The position numbers and the translations under genes were made by a program. Under the pieces are notes generated by a model. It did no database searches and was not told the origin of the DNA. It was given only the letters and a program-made list of their open reading frames with translations. DNA of 64,000 bases from Closterium sp. NIES-65 (lineage: Eukaryota; Streptophyta; Zygnematophyceae; Desmidiales; Closteriaceae), in NCBI GenBank assembly GCA_948144175.1, contig CANXME010000411.1:1-64000 (forward strand), written 5' to 3'. The number at the start of each line of letters is the position of its first letter. The stretch's first letter is position 1. This document shows, in pieces, positions 32,471-41,519 of the stretch.

Positions 32471-32609
32471 TTTTGAGAACTTCTTCTCATTTCAGAAGCA
32501 AATATGCGGAATGAATAATGAACTATCTTTTTTGAGATCAAAAATATGATTTAACATCATATCATTTAACGCATATTTGAGAACAATTATCATTCTCTTG
32601 AGATTTTTT

Positions 32610-34109
32610 TTAAATAAAAAAACTACTGACTGATACAGTTTGCTGAGTTACTTCAATAATAGGATTTATTATAAAACCTAAAATAGTGGAAGCTAATACA
32701 CAAAGAGCTAGACCCATTTCAATGGGACTACGAGAGATAAGAGGTGTAGACGGTGCTATATAATCTCGTACATAGCTTGACATTTCTTTAGCTTCTTTTG
32801 TCATAATTGCCTTGACGACTCTTAGGTAATAATACAAAGAAACTACACTGGTAATAAGTCCTGCATAAACAAGTAAATATAATCCAGATTGCCAACCACA
32901 CCAGAATAAATAAATTTTTCCAAAGAAACCAGCTAAAGGAGGCATGCCTGCTAATGATAGTAAAGATATGGTTAAACAAAATGCTAACCATGGATCTTTT
33001 AAATATAATCCTGTATAATCACGTATCTGATCAGTTCCTGTACGCAAACCAAATATTATAACACAAGAAAAAGCTCCCAAATTCATGAATATATAAGTAA
33101 TCAGATAGATGATCATACTTGCGTATGCATCAGAGGTTCCAGCAACAATTGCAATAATCAAGTATCCCGCTTGACTTATAGATGAATAAGCAAGCATACG
33201 TTTCATGCTTGTTTGTGTAGCCGCAATTAGGTTTCCGAAAACCATGCTTAGTAATGCTACTAGTTCTAGTAGAGTATGCCATTGGTCTTCAATACCTGGG
33301 AATACAATAATTAATAATCGAGTAGCTAATGCTAAACCTGCAGCTTTAGAGCCTACAGACAAAAATGCAACAACTGGAGTAGGAGCTCCTTCATATACAT
33401 CAGGTGTCCATTGATGAAATGGAACTGCAGATATTTTAAAACCGAGACCTACTAGAATACAAACCAAGGCGACCCAAATGCCAATAGGATTAGATAATTG
33501 ATTTGTTAAGCCATTGACTATATCAAGAAGTTGTAATTTACCTCCAGAAAGCCCATATAGCCATGAGAAACCATACACAAGTATTGCAGAACTGACGCCA
33601 CCCATCAGTAAATACTTCATAGCGGCTTCATTAGAACGCACATCCCTTTTGGCATATCCAGCTAACAAATAAGAGGAAAGACTTAAACATTCAAGTGAAA
33701 CAAATATAGTAACAAGATCATTTGCGCCACATACAAACATAGCACCAACAGTAGCAGTTAATAGAAATATTAAAAATTCCGACATTGCCATTCCAGAACG
33801 TCTAATATATTCTGTGGACAAAGGAATACAAAGTGTTGATGCAAAACAAATAAGAGCACGAAATGCTACACTAAATCCATCTACTTGAAAACTACCTAAA
33901 AAACTTGTAGATAGTTGTTGACCTTGAATTACTTGAATCAATAATATAGTTGTAGCTGATAACAAACCTGTTAAAGCTATGTTGGATAACCAAGATGCTT
34001 TTTTTGTTGTTACGTCTACAATTAAAACCGTCAACAAAGATAGGATCAACACACATTCAGGTAAAATACTAATGAGGTTGTATATCGAAAATAACTGATC
34101 ATTTTCCAT
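32610..34109 (-). CDS. ndhB: NAD(P)H dehydrogenase-like complex subunit 2
   Basis: Membrane subunit of the thylakoid NDH complex (cyclic electron flow around photosystem I). 499 residues with about 14 hydrophobic helices; the proton-antiporter-like core includes [21 protein letters not shown] and [15 protein letters not shown]. It has no intron, whereas land-plant ndhB is split by a group II intron. It sits in the order trnL-CAA, ndhB, rps7, rps12, as in the land-plant inverted repeat. Confidence 0.97.
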   Translation of the reverse strand: MENDQLFSIYNLISILPECVLILSLLTVLIVDVTTKKASWLSNIALTGLLSATTILLIQVIQGQQLSTSFLGSFQVDGFSVAFRALICFASTLCIPLSTEYIRRSGMAMSEFLIFLLTATVGAMFVCGANDLVTIFVSLECLSLSSYLLAGYAKRDVRSNEAAMKYLLMGGVSSAILVYGFSWLYGLSGGKLQLLDIVNGLTNQLSNPIGIWVALVCILVGLGFKISAVPFHQWTPDVYEGAPTPVVAFLSVGSKAAGLALATRLLIIVFPGIEDQWHTLLELVALLSMVFGNLIAATQTSMKRMLAYSSISQAGYLIIAIVAGTSDAYASMIIYLITYIFMNLGAFSCVIIFGLRTGTDQIRDYTGLYLKDPWLAFCLTISLLSLAGMPPLAGFFGKIYLFWCGWQSGLYLLVYAGLITSVVSLYYYLRVVKAIMTKEAKEMSSYVRDYIAPSTPLISRSPIEMGLALCVLASTILGFIINPIIEVTQQTVSVSSFFI

Positions 34110-34656
34110 AAGAATATATTTTGTGATACTGTTTTCTATCTGGCCTTACTTACATTTAGAGAATATCATACACTCTTTAATAGATTCTTCATGTAAGTTC
34201 TAATAAGAAAATAAGGCCCTGATGGGCCCATAAGAAATTATAAAAAATATATCATGAAAATCAGATAATTCTGTTCTAGAGATTAATTAACATGATTGAC
34301 TTTTTTCTTTTTTTGAGATATTTTTTTGTTATCAACTTTACTCCCATAGAAGGAAGGAATTTTGTAAAGAATATATAGGAAAAACTTTAAAAAAATTCTT
34401 CGTTTTTAGGATAAACTAACATCTGGTAGATTTATTATCAATGCAAAATAAGAACATATTTTCTTATGAATTACAATAATTTGATAAGTCATAGAACAAT
34501 ATAAGATATAGAATTATCTTTCTTATGAATAAAAAAAATATTCCTAATGTTTTGTTTCTATTATAAAAAAAAGATACTTTCACAAGAATTTCTAAAAAAA
34601 TACTTGAAAAAAAATCTATTCTTTTTTTTCAAGTTATAAGGTGGATAGATAACAAG
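34110..34656 (-). other. rps7-ndhB spacer with hairpins
   Basis: Contains GGCCC-TGAT-GGGCC at about 34214-34227 and a longer A/T stem ACTTGAAAAAAAA...TTTTTTTTCAAGT (about 34602-34635) directly downstream of rps7, probably its 3' end. No gene. Confidence 0.6.
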
Positions 34657-35124
34657 TTATCTAAAATGTGCAAAAGCTTTATTTGCTTCTGCCATTCGAT
34701 GAGTTTCTTCTCTTTTACGAATAGCATTCCCCGTTTGCCTAGCTGCATCCATTAATTCATAACTTAATTTAAAAGCCATGCTTCGTCCAGGTCTTTTTCG
34801 TGCAGCACTTAGTATCCATCGAATTGCAAGAGCTTTTCCTTGAGCCGGTTTAATTTCTACTGGTACCTGATAAGTAGATCCACCTCTACGTCTTGCCTTT
34901 ACTGCTACGTTTGGAGTAGTACGACGAATTGCTTGACGTACCACAGCCAGAGGATTCTTTTTAGTTTTTTGTTGAATGGTTTTCATTGCCTTATAAAGAA
35001 TTCTATAGGCTACACTCTTTTTGCCGTTTTTTAAAATTCTGTTAACAAGCATATTAACTAGCCTATTACGATAAACTGGATCAGGCTTAGCTGGTCGTTT
35101 TTCAGCGGTGCTTCGACGTGACAT
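34657..35124 (-). CDS. rps7: 30S ribosomal protein S7
   Basis: Ribosomal protein uS7, 155 residues from the ATG at 35124 ([10 protein letters not shown]). An in-frame GTG three codons upstream is less likely. Conserved: [33 protein letters not shown] and the end [13 protein letters not shown]. It lies just after rps12 exon 3, the bacterial str order. Confidence 0.97.
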   Translation of the reverse strand: MSRRSTAEKRPAKPDPVYRNRLVNMLVNRILKNGKKSVAYRILYKAMKTIQQKTKKNPLAVVRQAIRRTTPNVAVKARRRGGSTYQVPVEIKPAQGKALAIRWILSAARKRPGRSMAFKLSYELMDAARQTGNAIRKREETHRMAEANKAFAHFR

Positions 35125-35175
35125 AAATAACACCTATATTGAAATTATTGTTATATATAAATGCCAATTTATAGA

Positions 35176-36023
35176 TTATTTAGGGCGTTTTACTCCATAT
35201 TGTGAGGTAGGCAATAAACTAATAGACCTCCTCCCAAACCATACATCCAATTTTCAATGAATATGGCTTTCTATATCATGACAATTATTTTAGTATGAAT
35301 TAACTAGAGTTGAATCTTGTAAATTATTGCAATGAAATTAAAATAATACTTCATGATACTTGCTCACTTGATAATTTATTGAGCATCCGTTTCTTTGCTA
35401 CTATATAGCTATAAGAAATCTTGCATTTTGTTTATTTGGACGAATGATCTCTTTAGACTGATGATAGTGAATATAACTTTCCTTATATATATGTAAATAA
35501 ATGTACTCATTATCTTATTCCCGTTCTAAGAAGGTAGATAATATTTACTTATGAAATTCTCAAGGATATATAACAGTATGTAGTGTAAGTACATCTGAAT
35601 CATTCAGTCCTAGATTTCTAGTTTGAAGTTGTTTCTTTTTTTTAAGTATATTCTATTCTTTCAACTCCTTTTGTAGCATGCTTTTGTCCCTTTCTACTTT
35701 TATTATTAGGTCAGCTACATACTTTATATGCCCGATACAAGAGGCAAAGTATTTTTTCCATACAGTCCATAAACATCAATAGGCAACGCACTAGAACGTC
35801 CTTGATGACGATCTTTAACTCCAACTGCATCCAAAGTTCCTCTTACTATATGATATCTAACCCCTGGTAAATCTTTAACCCTTCCACCTCTTACTAATAT
35901 CACTGAGTGTTCTTGTAAGTTATGGCCAATACCAGGAATGTAAGCAGTAACTTCAAAACCAGATGTAAGTCGAACTCTGGCTACTTTGCGCAAAGCGGAG
36001 TTTGGTTTCTTAGGGGTAGTAGT
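35176..36023 (-). CDS. rps12: 30S ribosomal protein S12, exons 2 and 3 (trans-spliced)
   Basis: C-terminal two thirds of uS12, the decoding-centre protein. Exon 2 is 35792-36023 (232 nt, [17 protein letters not shown] through DRHQGRS) and exon 3 is 35176-35201 (26 nt, KYGVKRPK). Exon 1 is 18 kb away on the plus strand (54432-54545). Joined, the three give 123 residues, the exact usual length, so trans-splicing of intron 1 is required, as in land plants. The two exon lengths match those of land plants exactly. Confidence 0.96.
35202..35791 (-). other. Group II intron 2 of rps12 (cis)
   Basis: 590-bp cis intron between exons 2 and 3, beginning GTGCGTTG and ending AC on the minus strand. Many algae lack it; its site is that of the land-plant intron. 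Confidence 0.88.
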
Positions 36024-37298
36024 GTTAAAGTTGACAATTTAGTTACCTAAACGGTCACTATACAAAACCGTACGTGAGACTCTTGTCTCATACGGCTTCT
36101 CGCGCTAATCTTATCCAAGTGAATTTTGTTTATACAAACCCGTCAGGAACAAGTTAGAAAATAGTTGCAAAGAATACTTTTTTTTGAATCGATCTATTGA
36201 TCATTTGGTTCAATATGACAACTAGATTGTATCTTAAATATAATTCTTACTTAAAAACTGAATAACATCTTATTAAAATAGACAAAAATACGAACTATCA
36301 TAAAAATGATACCAATAATGCTTTTTTATCCATTTTGCTGGATGTTTATGATGCCGAGCATTTCCCCATAAAAATAAATAATGAGATAACATATCATTAA
36401 ATTTTTTGTATTGATATTTCTTAACAATATTACTAAAAGATCTATACCATAATCTAATTATATTATTTATTTTTTGAATTAAATGTATTTGTATATTACT
36501 TGTATTACATCTAATACAATATTTTATTAGATTTACATATTCTTTTTGACCAATTTTGGTAAATTGTGTTCTTATATCAAACATATTTCTTGCAAAGAAT
36601 ACTTTATCTTTCTCACTTGATATATTTTTAGCAACCAATTTAATTGTAGATTCTGAATAAGATATATTACTAAGTCTTTGATGACAATCATATAGATTAT
36701 CAAGTAGTTCTTTTTCTTTATTCTTGTCACACAGAATACAATTATGCCATAGAATAGTTCTGTGATAATATAATTTCAGGATTAAAAGATCTTTGATGTT
36801 TAACAATAAAGAATGTGGAAAATATCGAATATGGATATTTCGCCAGTCTAAAATGAAGTGTACTTTAGCAAGATATAGAGTACATCGCCTAATATATCGA
36901 TTAAATTGCTCAATCCATAAACGAGAGAGCCAACTTGCAAAAAGACTTGGCTGCTGAGATTTTTTTGCAAGAAAGTCTTCTGTATGTCTATATTCTAATT
37001 CTTGTTTTGTTAATTTTCTAACTGTATATTGCAATGTTCTTGTCTTGCATAAAAAATCGACTATTTTTGCTAAAAACAAATAATTATAATCAAATGCTAC
37101 TTGTATTTGTAAAAAAGGTGAGGGATATCGATTTTGGTCAATAATATAATCCTCCGTAGTTTTTTTGTATATTGACAGACAAAATTCCCAGTGTTTTTCT
37201 AGCCATTTTCTCAATAAGTTTCTATTTCCTAATTTTCTACACAACTCTGTTTGATATATGAATGAATCGTTAGCAATATTATCTATTATATGCATCAT
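36024..37298 (-). other. 3' half of trans-spliced rps12 intron 1, with ORF
   Basis: The sequence upstream of exon 2 has a canonical domain V at about 36066-36103 (GAGAAGCCGTATGAGA ... GTACGGTTTT), domain VI and the AC 3' end, so it is the 3' part of the split group II intron. The upstream boundary is unknown; the ORF at 36273-37298 lies in what would be domain IV. Confidence 0.8.
36273..37298 (-). CDS. Degenerate group II intron maturase-like ORF
   Basis: 341-residue basic protein encoded on the same strand as rps12 exon 2, 250 bp upstream of it. The last 80 residues fit the maturase X domain: KINNIIRLWYRSFSN (compare the family's N-x-x-I-R-G-W-x-x-Y-Y), then LWGNARHHKHPAKWIKKHYW, which matches the R-H-P-x-K-x-x-x-W-I-x-x-K-Y-W signature. 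The first 250 residues could be an eroded reverse-transcriptase part, but I see no YxDD box. There is no HNH endonuclease. It is not matK by position. Probable job: helping to fold the split rps12 intron, or a relic. Function is inferred. Confidence 0.7.
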   Translation of the reverse strand: MMHIIDNIANDSFIYQTELCRKLGNRNLLRKWLEKHWEFCLSIYKKTTEDYIIDQNRYPSPFLQIQVAFDYNYLFLAKIVDFLCKTRTLQYTVRKLTKQELEYRHTEDFLAKKSQQPSLFASWLSRLWIEQFNRYIRRCTLYLAKVHFILDWRNIHIRYFPHSLLLNIKDLLILKLYYHRTILWHNCILCDKNKEKELLDNLYDCHQRLSNISYSESTIKLVAKNISSEKDKVFFARNMFDIRTQFTKIGQKEYVNLIKYCIRCNTSNIQIHLIQKINNIIRLWYRSFSNIVKKYQYKKFNDMLSHYLFLWGNARHHKHPAKWIKKHYWYHFYDSSYFCLF

Positions 37299-37940
37299 AA
37301 TATAATCTTAATTATTACTAAAGAATTTTTTAGTTTTTTATATATCTACTGTTTCAAGATTCACGTTTGGAGTGGAATAACAACATGTTTTTGAGTATCT
37401 ATAATGTTACTATTATCTTTTCGATATTTTCTCTCGAAAGAATAAATTAGTTGTCCTATTTGTGAATCATTATCAATTACGCTGGTTAAAGTCAGCTAAT
37501 CCATGCAGTTACGCATTATTATAGATCCTTTTTTTTTACTTTCTTGCTTTGTCTGCTGTATTGACAAATTTTTCTAATGTTTGTTTTTCGGATAGATTGT
37601 TTTAGAAAGACAATCGATAGTTATTTCTAGAAAAAAAAAATTTCTTTTTTCAAAAATCATGTTCTAAAAAGAAATCAATAGAAAGAACTCTTTTGATAGA
37701 AAAGTGGAAATGCTAATCAAAGTAATTGATTGTGATTTCGAATTGAATTTTCTTCTTTATTTGTCATCAAAAATATCTGACTGCAGTTTTTGTGTGATTC
37801 TATTACATACATAAATAATAAACTTATAGAAAAATAACTAAATGGTAAATGACTTAAAAGAAGGAATCATTATTAGTACGTAAACATTTTTTATAAGTTT
37901 TTCTATTTCCTTTATTCTCTTTATGGAGAGTTTAAAGGAA
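37299..37940 (-). other. Spacer upstream of the rps12 intron ORF
   Basis: About 640 bp, AT-rich, between trnV-GAC and the intron ORF. It may include the rest of the trans-intron 3' half and its promoter. No gene is visible. Confidence 0.5.
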
Positions 37941-38012
37941 TGGGGACAATCAGACTTGAACTGATGGCTTCCACCATGTCAAGGTGGCACTCTACCACTG
38001 AGTTATGCCCCC
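37941..38012 (-). tRNA. trnV-GAC: tRNA-Val (GAC)
   Basis: Minus-strand cloverleaf: acceptor GGGGGCA/TGTCCCC, anticodon loop TTGACAT (GAC). It normally abuts the rRNA operon; here no rRNA gene follows. The 38013-38508 spacer has no gene. Confidence 0.94.
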
Positions 38013-38508
38013 TCCTTTTTTTTAGGCATATCATAATTCTATCAAATAGATTATGTCTCATAAATACTATATTTTTTCAATTCTTTTTTTTCTACTAGTT
38101 TATTCTAATAAATTTAGAAAAAATGATGTGATAGAAAAGAAAAAAAACTTCAAGCAATTGAATGAATGAAAAAAATTTTCTTAATATTTTATATTATACT
38201 TAAAATCTTTCGAATTAGAAGCATACACATATGTTATATAAATAGCTTAAGAGTTGTCAACGGAAAATATCCAGAAATACTTTCAATTTTTCGCAAATTT
38301 TTACAAACTATATCAAAATATTGTGTCATTATCTTTCTATAAATAGAGAAAAATAAATACATATATTCTAGAGTATCTACAGGAGAAAAAGAATGAACAT
38401 TTTAATCCTATAACTTGAATATATAAGTTTGATACATGTCAGGAATTTCTTCGAAAAAGAATATGAAAATAAAACATGTATTTATTCATAGACATATAAA
38501 AGTTAAGA

Positions 38509-38580
38509 CGCCCCAGGTAGGACTTGAACCTACGACCAATCGGTTAACAGCCGACCGCTCTACCGCTGAGCTACTGAGGC
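38509..38580 (-). tRNA. trnN-GUU: tRNA-Asn (GUU)
   Basis: Acceptor GCCTCAG/CTGGGGC, anticodon GTT in CTGTTAACC, T arm GTAGGTTCAAGTCCTAC. Confidence 0.95.
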
Positions 38581-38898
38581 AGTATTGTAATTTGATTATA
38601 TTGCTATTAGTTTAACATTGAATAAGTATTTACCGCAATCTTGTTTTCTATTTTCTTTTTGATAATTGAATACAAGTCTCTGAGCATTAATATATTGATT
38701 ATATGTTATACTTCTCAATAATCTCATATTATTCCTTTTTAATATTCAAAGAAAATCATTATTTCCTTAATTATCTTAATGAAAATGATTTTTCTTCATC
38801 CTAAAATAACAAATGCAATATAAATGAAACATCTTTTTGCTGAATTCATTTATATATTAGAATAGAATAATATTTTTTTTGATATAATTATATAGATA

Positions 38899-38972
38899 GC
38901 ATCCATGGCTGAGTGGTTAAAGCACCCAACTCATAATTGGGCATTTCGCAGGTTCGAGTCCTGCTGGATGCA
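38899..38972 (+). tRNA. trnI-CAU: tRNA-Ile (CAU), lysidine-modified
   Basis: Acceptor GCATCCA/TGGATGC, anticodon CAT, and a body matching plastid trnI-CAU rather than either methionine tRNA. It is the substrate of TilS (5724-7106). In land plants it also lies next to rpl23. Confidence 0.94.
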
Positions 38973-38996
38973 TTTTCATACTCAAAAAAAAATTAG

Positions 38997-39125
38997 TCTT
39001 TTTATATTATCAAAAAAGAAAATCAATGTTTTGATGAACAAGGTAATCAATATTCCACAACTTTAGTTGAAAAAGTTGACAAACTACCAACGAAATTTTC
39101 TTATGAGGTTTCTCCGAGCGAATAG
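38997..39125 (+). pseudogene. Possible 3' remnant of an unknown ORF
   Basis: A 42-codon open frame without an ATG near its start. Its composition looks protein-like (ENQCFDEQGNQYSTTLVEKV, then KLPTKFSYEVSPSE). It ends at TAG inside a perfect hairpin (39111-39150). It could be the tail of a gene whose front is lost. I do not recognise the family. Confidence 0.3.
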
Positions 39126-39150
39126 AAGTTTTCTTCTATTCGCTCGGAGA
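39111..39150 (+). terminator. Perfect hairpin in the island
   Basis: 18-bp perfect arms (TCTCCGAGCGAATAGAAG and its complement) around a TTTT loop, overlapping the stop of the preceding open frame. Terminator or processing signal. Confidence 0.8.
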
Positions 39151-39179
39151 GTAGAATGATTATTATCCTATTCTCATAG

Positions 39180-39353
39180 CACATTTTACAAAAGATATTG
39201 CTAGATATTATAAAAAAAAAATACTCAATTAAAAATATTGTGGATTTGCCCATTGAACAAATCCAAAATATTTTTTACCAGGTGAACGAGCAAGATCTTC
39301 AAGATTTGTCTCAACGTGCTGCTCAAAAGAAAGACTTTTTCAAATTCAAGTAG
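39180..39353 (+). pseudogene. Open frame lacking an ATG (island)
   Basis: 57 codons read HILQKILLDIIKKK and later LPIEQIQNIFYQVNEQDLQ, ending KKDFFKFK before TAGTAG. The acidic-then-basic makeup looks coding, but no start codon or ribosome site is seen. It may start at TTG 39198 or be a fragment. No family recognised. Confidence 0.3.
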
Positions 39354-39488
39354 TAGTGCTATTGGATCTAATTTTCCATAGTACAGCCTATGACAGGCTG
39401 ATAAGGTGGACCATGTGAACCACAAATTGTTCAAAAACTTGATGTAGTAATATGATAATGAATGTTTATCATACGACAAGAAGAGGGA

Positions 39489-39584
39489 ATGAATCGGATT
39501 CGGAGAATAGATGAGCAAAACAAGATAATTGAAAACTACGGAATCGATCAATATCGTGCAACAAATCCTAGGAACTTAGATTGA
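39489..39584 (+). CDS. Small ORF C of the island
   Basis: 31-residue charged peptide (MNRIRRIDEQNKIIENYG...) with AAGAAGAGGGA before the ATG. Its stop is 10 bp before the next ORF and overlaps that ORF's ribosome site, as in a bacterial-type operon. Unknown function. Confidence 0.35.
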   Translation: MNRIRRIDEQNKIIENYGIDQYRATNPRNLD

Positions 39585-39594
39585 GGAGAATCAA

Positions 39595-39819
39595 ATGGTA
39601 CCCAAGGTGAAATTTCCTAGGCCCAGCTTCCCAGGGGAAAAATGTAAACAATGTGGAATGGGGTCTGTTGCTGCTGTGCGTCGCTCGATGGTGATGGCAT
39701 ATTTTCTCCAAGAAGCGTTTAATAAGTTTGGTGTTTTGGCTGAAGACAGTTCCCACTGTTCTCGATATTGGAACGAATATGTTGATCATCAGATCGAAAG
39801 ACATAAAAAAAAGAAATGA
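39595..39819 (+). CDS. Small ORF D with CxxC motif (island)
   Basis: 74-residue basic protein with a good ribosome site (TTGAGGAGAATCAA-ATG). It carries CKQCGMG and, about 40 residues on, HCSRYW, so it could hold a small zinc site, and ends in a lysine-rich tail (HKKKK). Codon and base use are more GC-rich than the plastid genes around it. Family not recognised; a phage, plasmid or mitochondrial origin is possible but unproven. Confidence 0.45.
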   Translation: MVPKVKFPRPSFPGEKCKQCGMGSVAAVRRSMVMAYFLQEAFNKFGVLAEDSSHCSRYWNEYVDHQIERHKKKK

Positions 39820-39973
39820 CTATTTTCAACCTATAGGCACAGACTCAGAACCTCTCACGCCAAAAGAAGCTTAGGTTCCCCACAATCCAATATCCTTCCC
39901 CTCGCCATCAAGGGCACAATCTCCTGAAATAAAAGATGGGCATATTTCTTTTTAGATTTCACTTGGGAAAGAG

Positions 39974-39998
39974 TTTGGCACTTTGGCAAAGTGCCAAA
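39974..39998 (+). terminator. Hairpin after island ORF D
   Basis: TTTGGCACTTT-GGC-AAAGTGCCAAA, an 11-bp perfect stem followed by TTTT. It looks like an intrinsic terminator for the ORF C-D pair. Confidence 0.7.
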
Positions 39999-40187
39999 TT
40001 TTAACTTGTTACTATTCTCCCTAAGTTTCCCTCCATGCTAAAGTTTTCAACCTGGGGAAAAAATGTCGAACTTTTGCCTTTTTTCAACTTATTTCAAATT
40101 TTCTCAATGCTAATGTAAAGTTTTCTTCTTTTCAAAAGTTTCGAACTTTGGGGGGGAAATGTCGAACTAATCATTCTCTTTGAGCAT

Positions 40188-40385
40188 ATGCGATCTTTAC
40201 ATGTCCCCTGGCTTTCGGTGTCTCTTCACCATGACGGCATGGCAATATTGGCGAATCCTCTGACATTTGAAGAAGACAACAGTGTCGTAATAGTTGGGGT
40301 GAAAAATTCATTAAAATTTGCGAGCTTACGGAAGATCACTATAGAATTTCCACAGTATGAGATTCTAGAGGATCACGATCTATAA
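40188..40385 (+). CDS. Small ORF E of the island
   Basis: 65 codons from ATG (MRSLHVPWLSVSLHHDGMAI...). The frame stays open upstream for several codons, so the real start may lie earlier. GC-richer than its surroundings. Soluble, mixed composition; no family recognised. Confidence 0.35.
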   Translation: MRSLHVPWLSVSLHHDGMAILANPLTFEEDNSVVIVGVKNSLKFASLRKITIEFPQYEILEDHDL

Positions 40386-40528
40386 GTACTTACCTAGAAT
40401 GAGTGCCACTCTTGCCACTTCTGCCACTGCTTTTACTAAATTTTTGAAAGCGTCATAATCATCACGATTAATCTTATTTATATAGACAAATATATTTTCA
40501 TAGAATTAGTGGTAGATCTGGCAATTAT

Positions 40529-40741
40529 TTATTGGGAAACGTAATCGTGATTATGATTTGCAATCAAAAACTTTACTAAAAGATTTGGCATAAATGGGAA
40601 AAGCGTAGTATCTTCTTTGATCAATATAGGCTTTTCATTGACGGAATGGATGATGCTGTCAACTTCAAAGTCTCCCAGAGGTGGCATTATAAATTTTAAC
40701 CCGATAGATATCACGCCATTTAGTACATTATTAGTAATCAT
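40529..40741 (-). CDS. Small ORF F of the island
   Basis: 70-codon minus-strand frame (MITNNVLNGVISIGLKF...HNHDYVSQ) with a weak ribosome site. It is the only long frame in this stretch. Unknown. Confidence 0.3.
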   Translation of the reverse strand: MITNNVLNGVISIGLKFIMPPLGDFEVDSIIHSVNEKPILIKEDTTLFPFMPNLLVKFLIANHNHDYVSQ

Positions 40742-41055
40742 TCAAAGGAAAGGAAAATTGATGTTTGAAATACCCGATTGAGACTCATACACAATAGATT
40801 AGGAAATCTATAATGACACTATTGAGAAAAATCTATTCATCTTGTTTTTTCATGAAAATAAATGAATTCTTTTTGTTGATATTAAATATTTTTTTTGAGA
40901 AATACAAACCTTTCAAACTATATGTTTTACTATACATCAATAGATCGCTTGGTGTAAAATAACTCTAATTTTAGCAAAGTAAGGTACCAAGTCTTACTCC
41001 TATAAGAATATTATATATATCAAAAAAAATACATTAGTATCAATGAAATTTTTGT

Positions 41056-41105
41056 AATGTTTGTATATAGATTTTCAATAAATGTTTGTATATAGATTTT
41101 CAATA
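41056..41105 (+). repeat. 25-bp tandem duplication
   Basis: Two exact head-to-tail copies of a 25-bp unit beginning AATGTTTGTATATAG, 110 bp before rpl23. Recent slippage or repair product. Confidence 0.95.
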
Positions 41106-41214
41106 AAATATATAACTTATTAGAAAAGAATTGGAAAATAGAATAATTATTAATAAATTATTTACTTTGATTCTTACTGGAATTTTTCTGTCAAAATAAG
41201 GAAGCTAATAGATT

Positions 41215-41484
41215 ATGATTGATCACATAAAAGCACCTGTTCTTAAGTTAAAGACAATTCGTCTTTTAGAAAAAAATCAATATACATTTGATGTAGACTT
41301 AAAAGCTACAAAAACGGAAGTTAAGCGTTGGGTTGAAGGTTTTTTTGGAGTGAAAGTAACAGGTATGAACAGTCATCGTCCTCCAAGAAAGTTGAAACGT
41401 ATGGGTACAACAGCAGGCTATCCAGTTCGCTATAAGCGAATGATTGTAACCTTACGTCCCGGCGATTCTATTCCATTATTTTAA
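41215..41484 (+). CDS. rpl23: 50S ribosomal protein L23
   Basis: Ribosomal protein uL23 at the peptide exit. 89 residues, normal for plastids, with [19 protein letters not shown] and [20 protein letters not shown]. First gene of the S10-spc-alpha ribosomal cluster here. Confidence 0.97.
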   Translation: MIDHIKAPVLKLKTIRLLEKNQYTFDVDLKATKTEVKRWVEGFFGVKVTGMNSHRPPRKLKRMGTTAGYPVRYKRMIVTLRPGDSIPLF

Positions 41485-41519
41485 TAATTGCTAAGTTATT
41501 CTCTAATTATCTTATTATT

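Larger units (their letters stand above)
38973..41214. other. Foreign-looking island between trnI-CAU and rpl23
   Basis: A 2.2-kb insert with stretches of clearly higher G+C (e.g. 39595-39960 and 40188-40440) than the rest of the window. It has several short ORFs, two of them closely coupled, GC hairpins at 39111-39150 and 39974-39998, an imperfect direct repeat of about 35 bp (about 40040-40075 and 40130-40165, each with ATGTCGAACT), and a 25-bp tandem duplication at 41056-41105. No known plastid gene fits. Likely acquired DNA, but the source is unknown. Confidence 0.55.

Noticed and set aside
36273-37298. Identification as matK
   Set aside because: It is not within trnK, lacks the MatK N-terminal pattern, and lies directly upstream of rps12 exon 2 on the same strand; a generic intron maturase relic fits better.
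38013-38508. Search for rRNA genes or trnI-GAU/trnA-UGC beside trnV and trnN
   Set aside because: Only AT-rich spacer is present; no rRNA signature sequences are seen.
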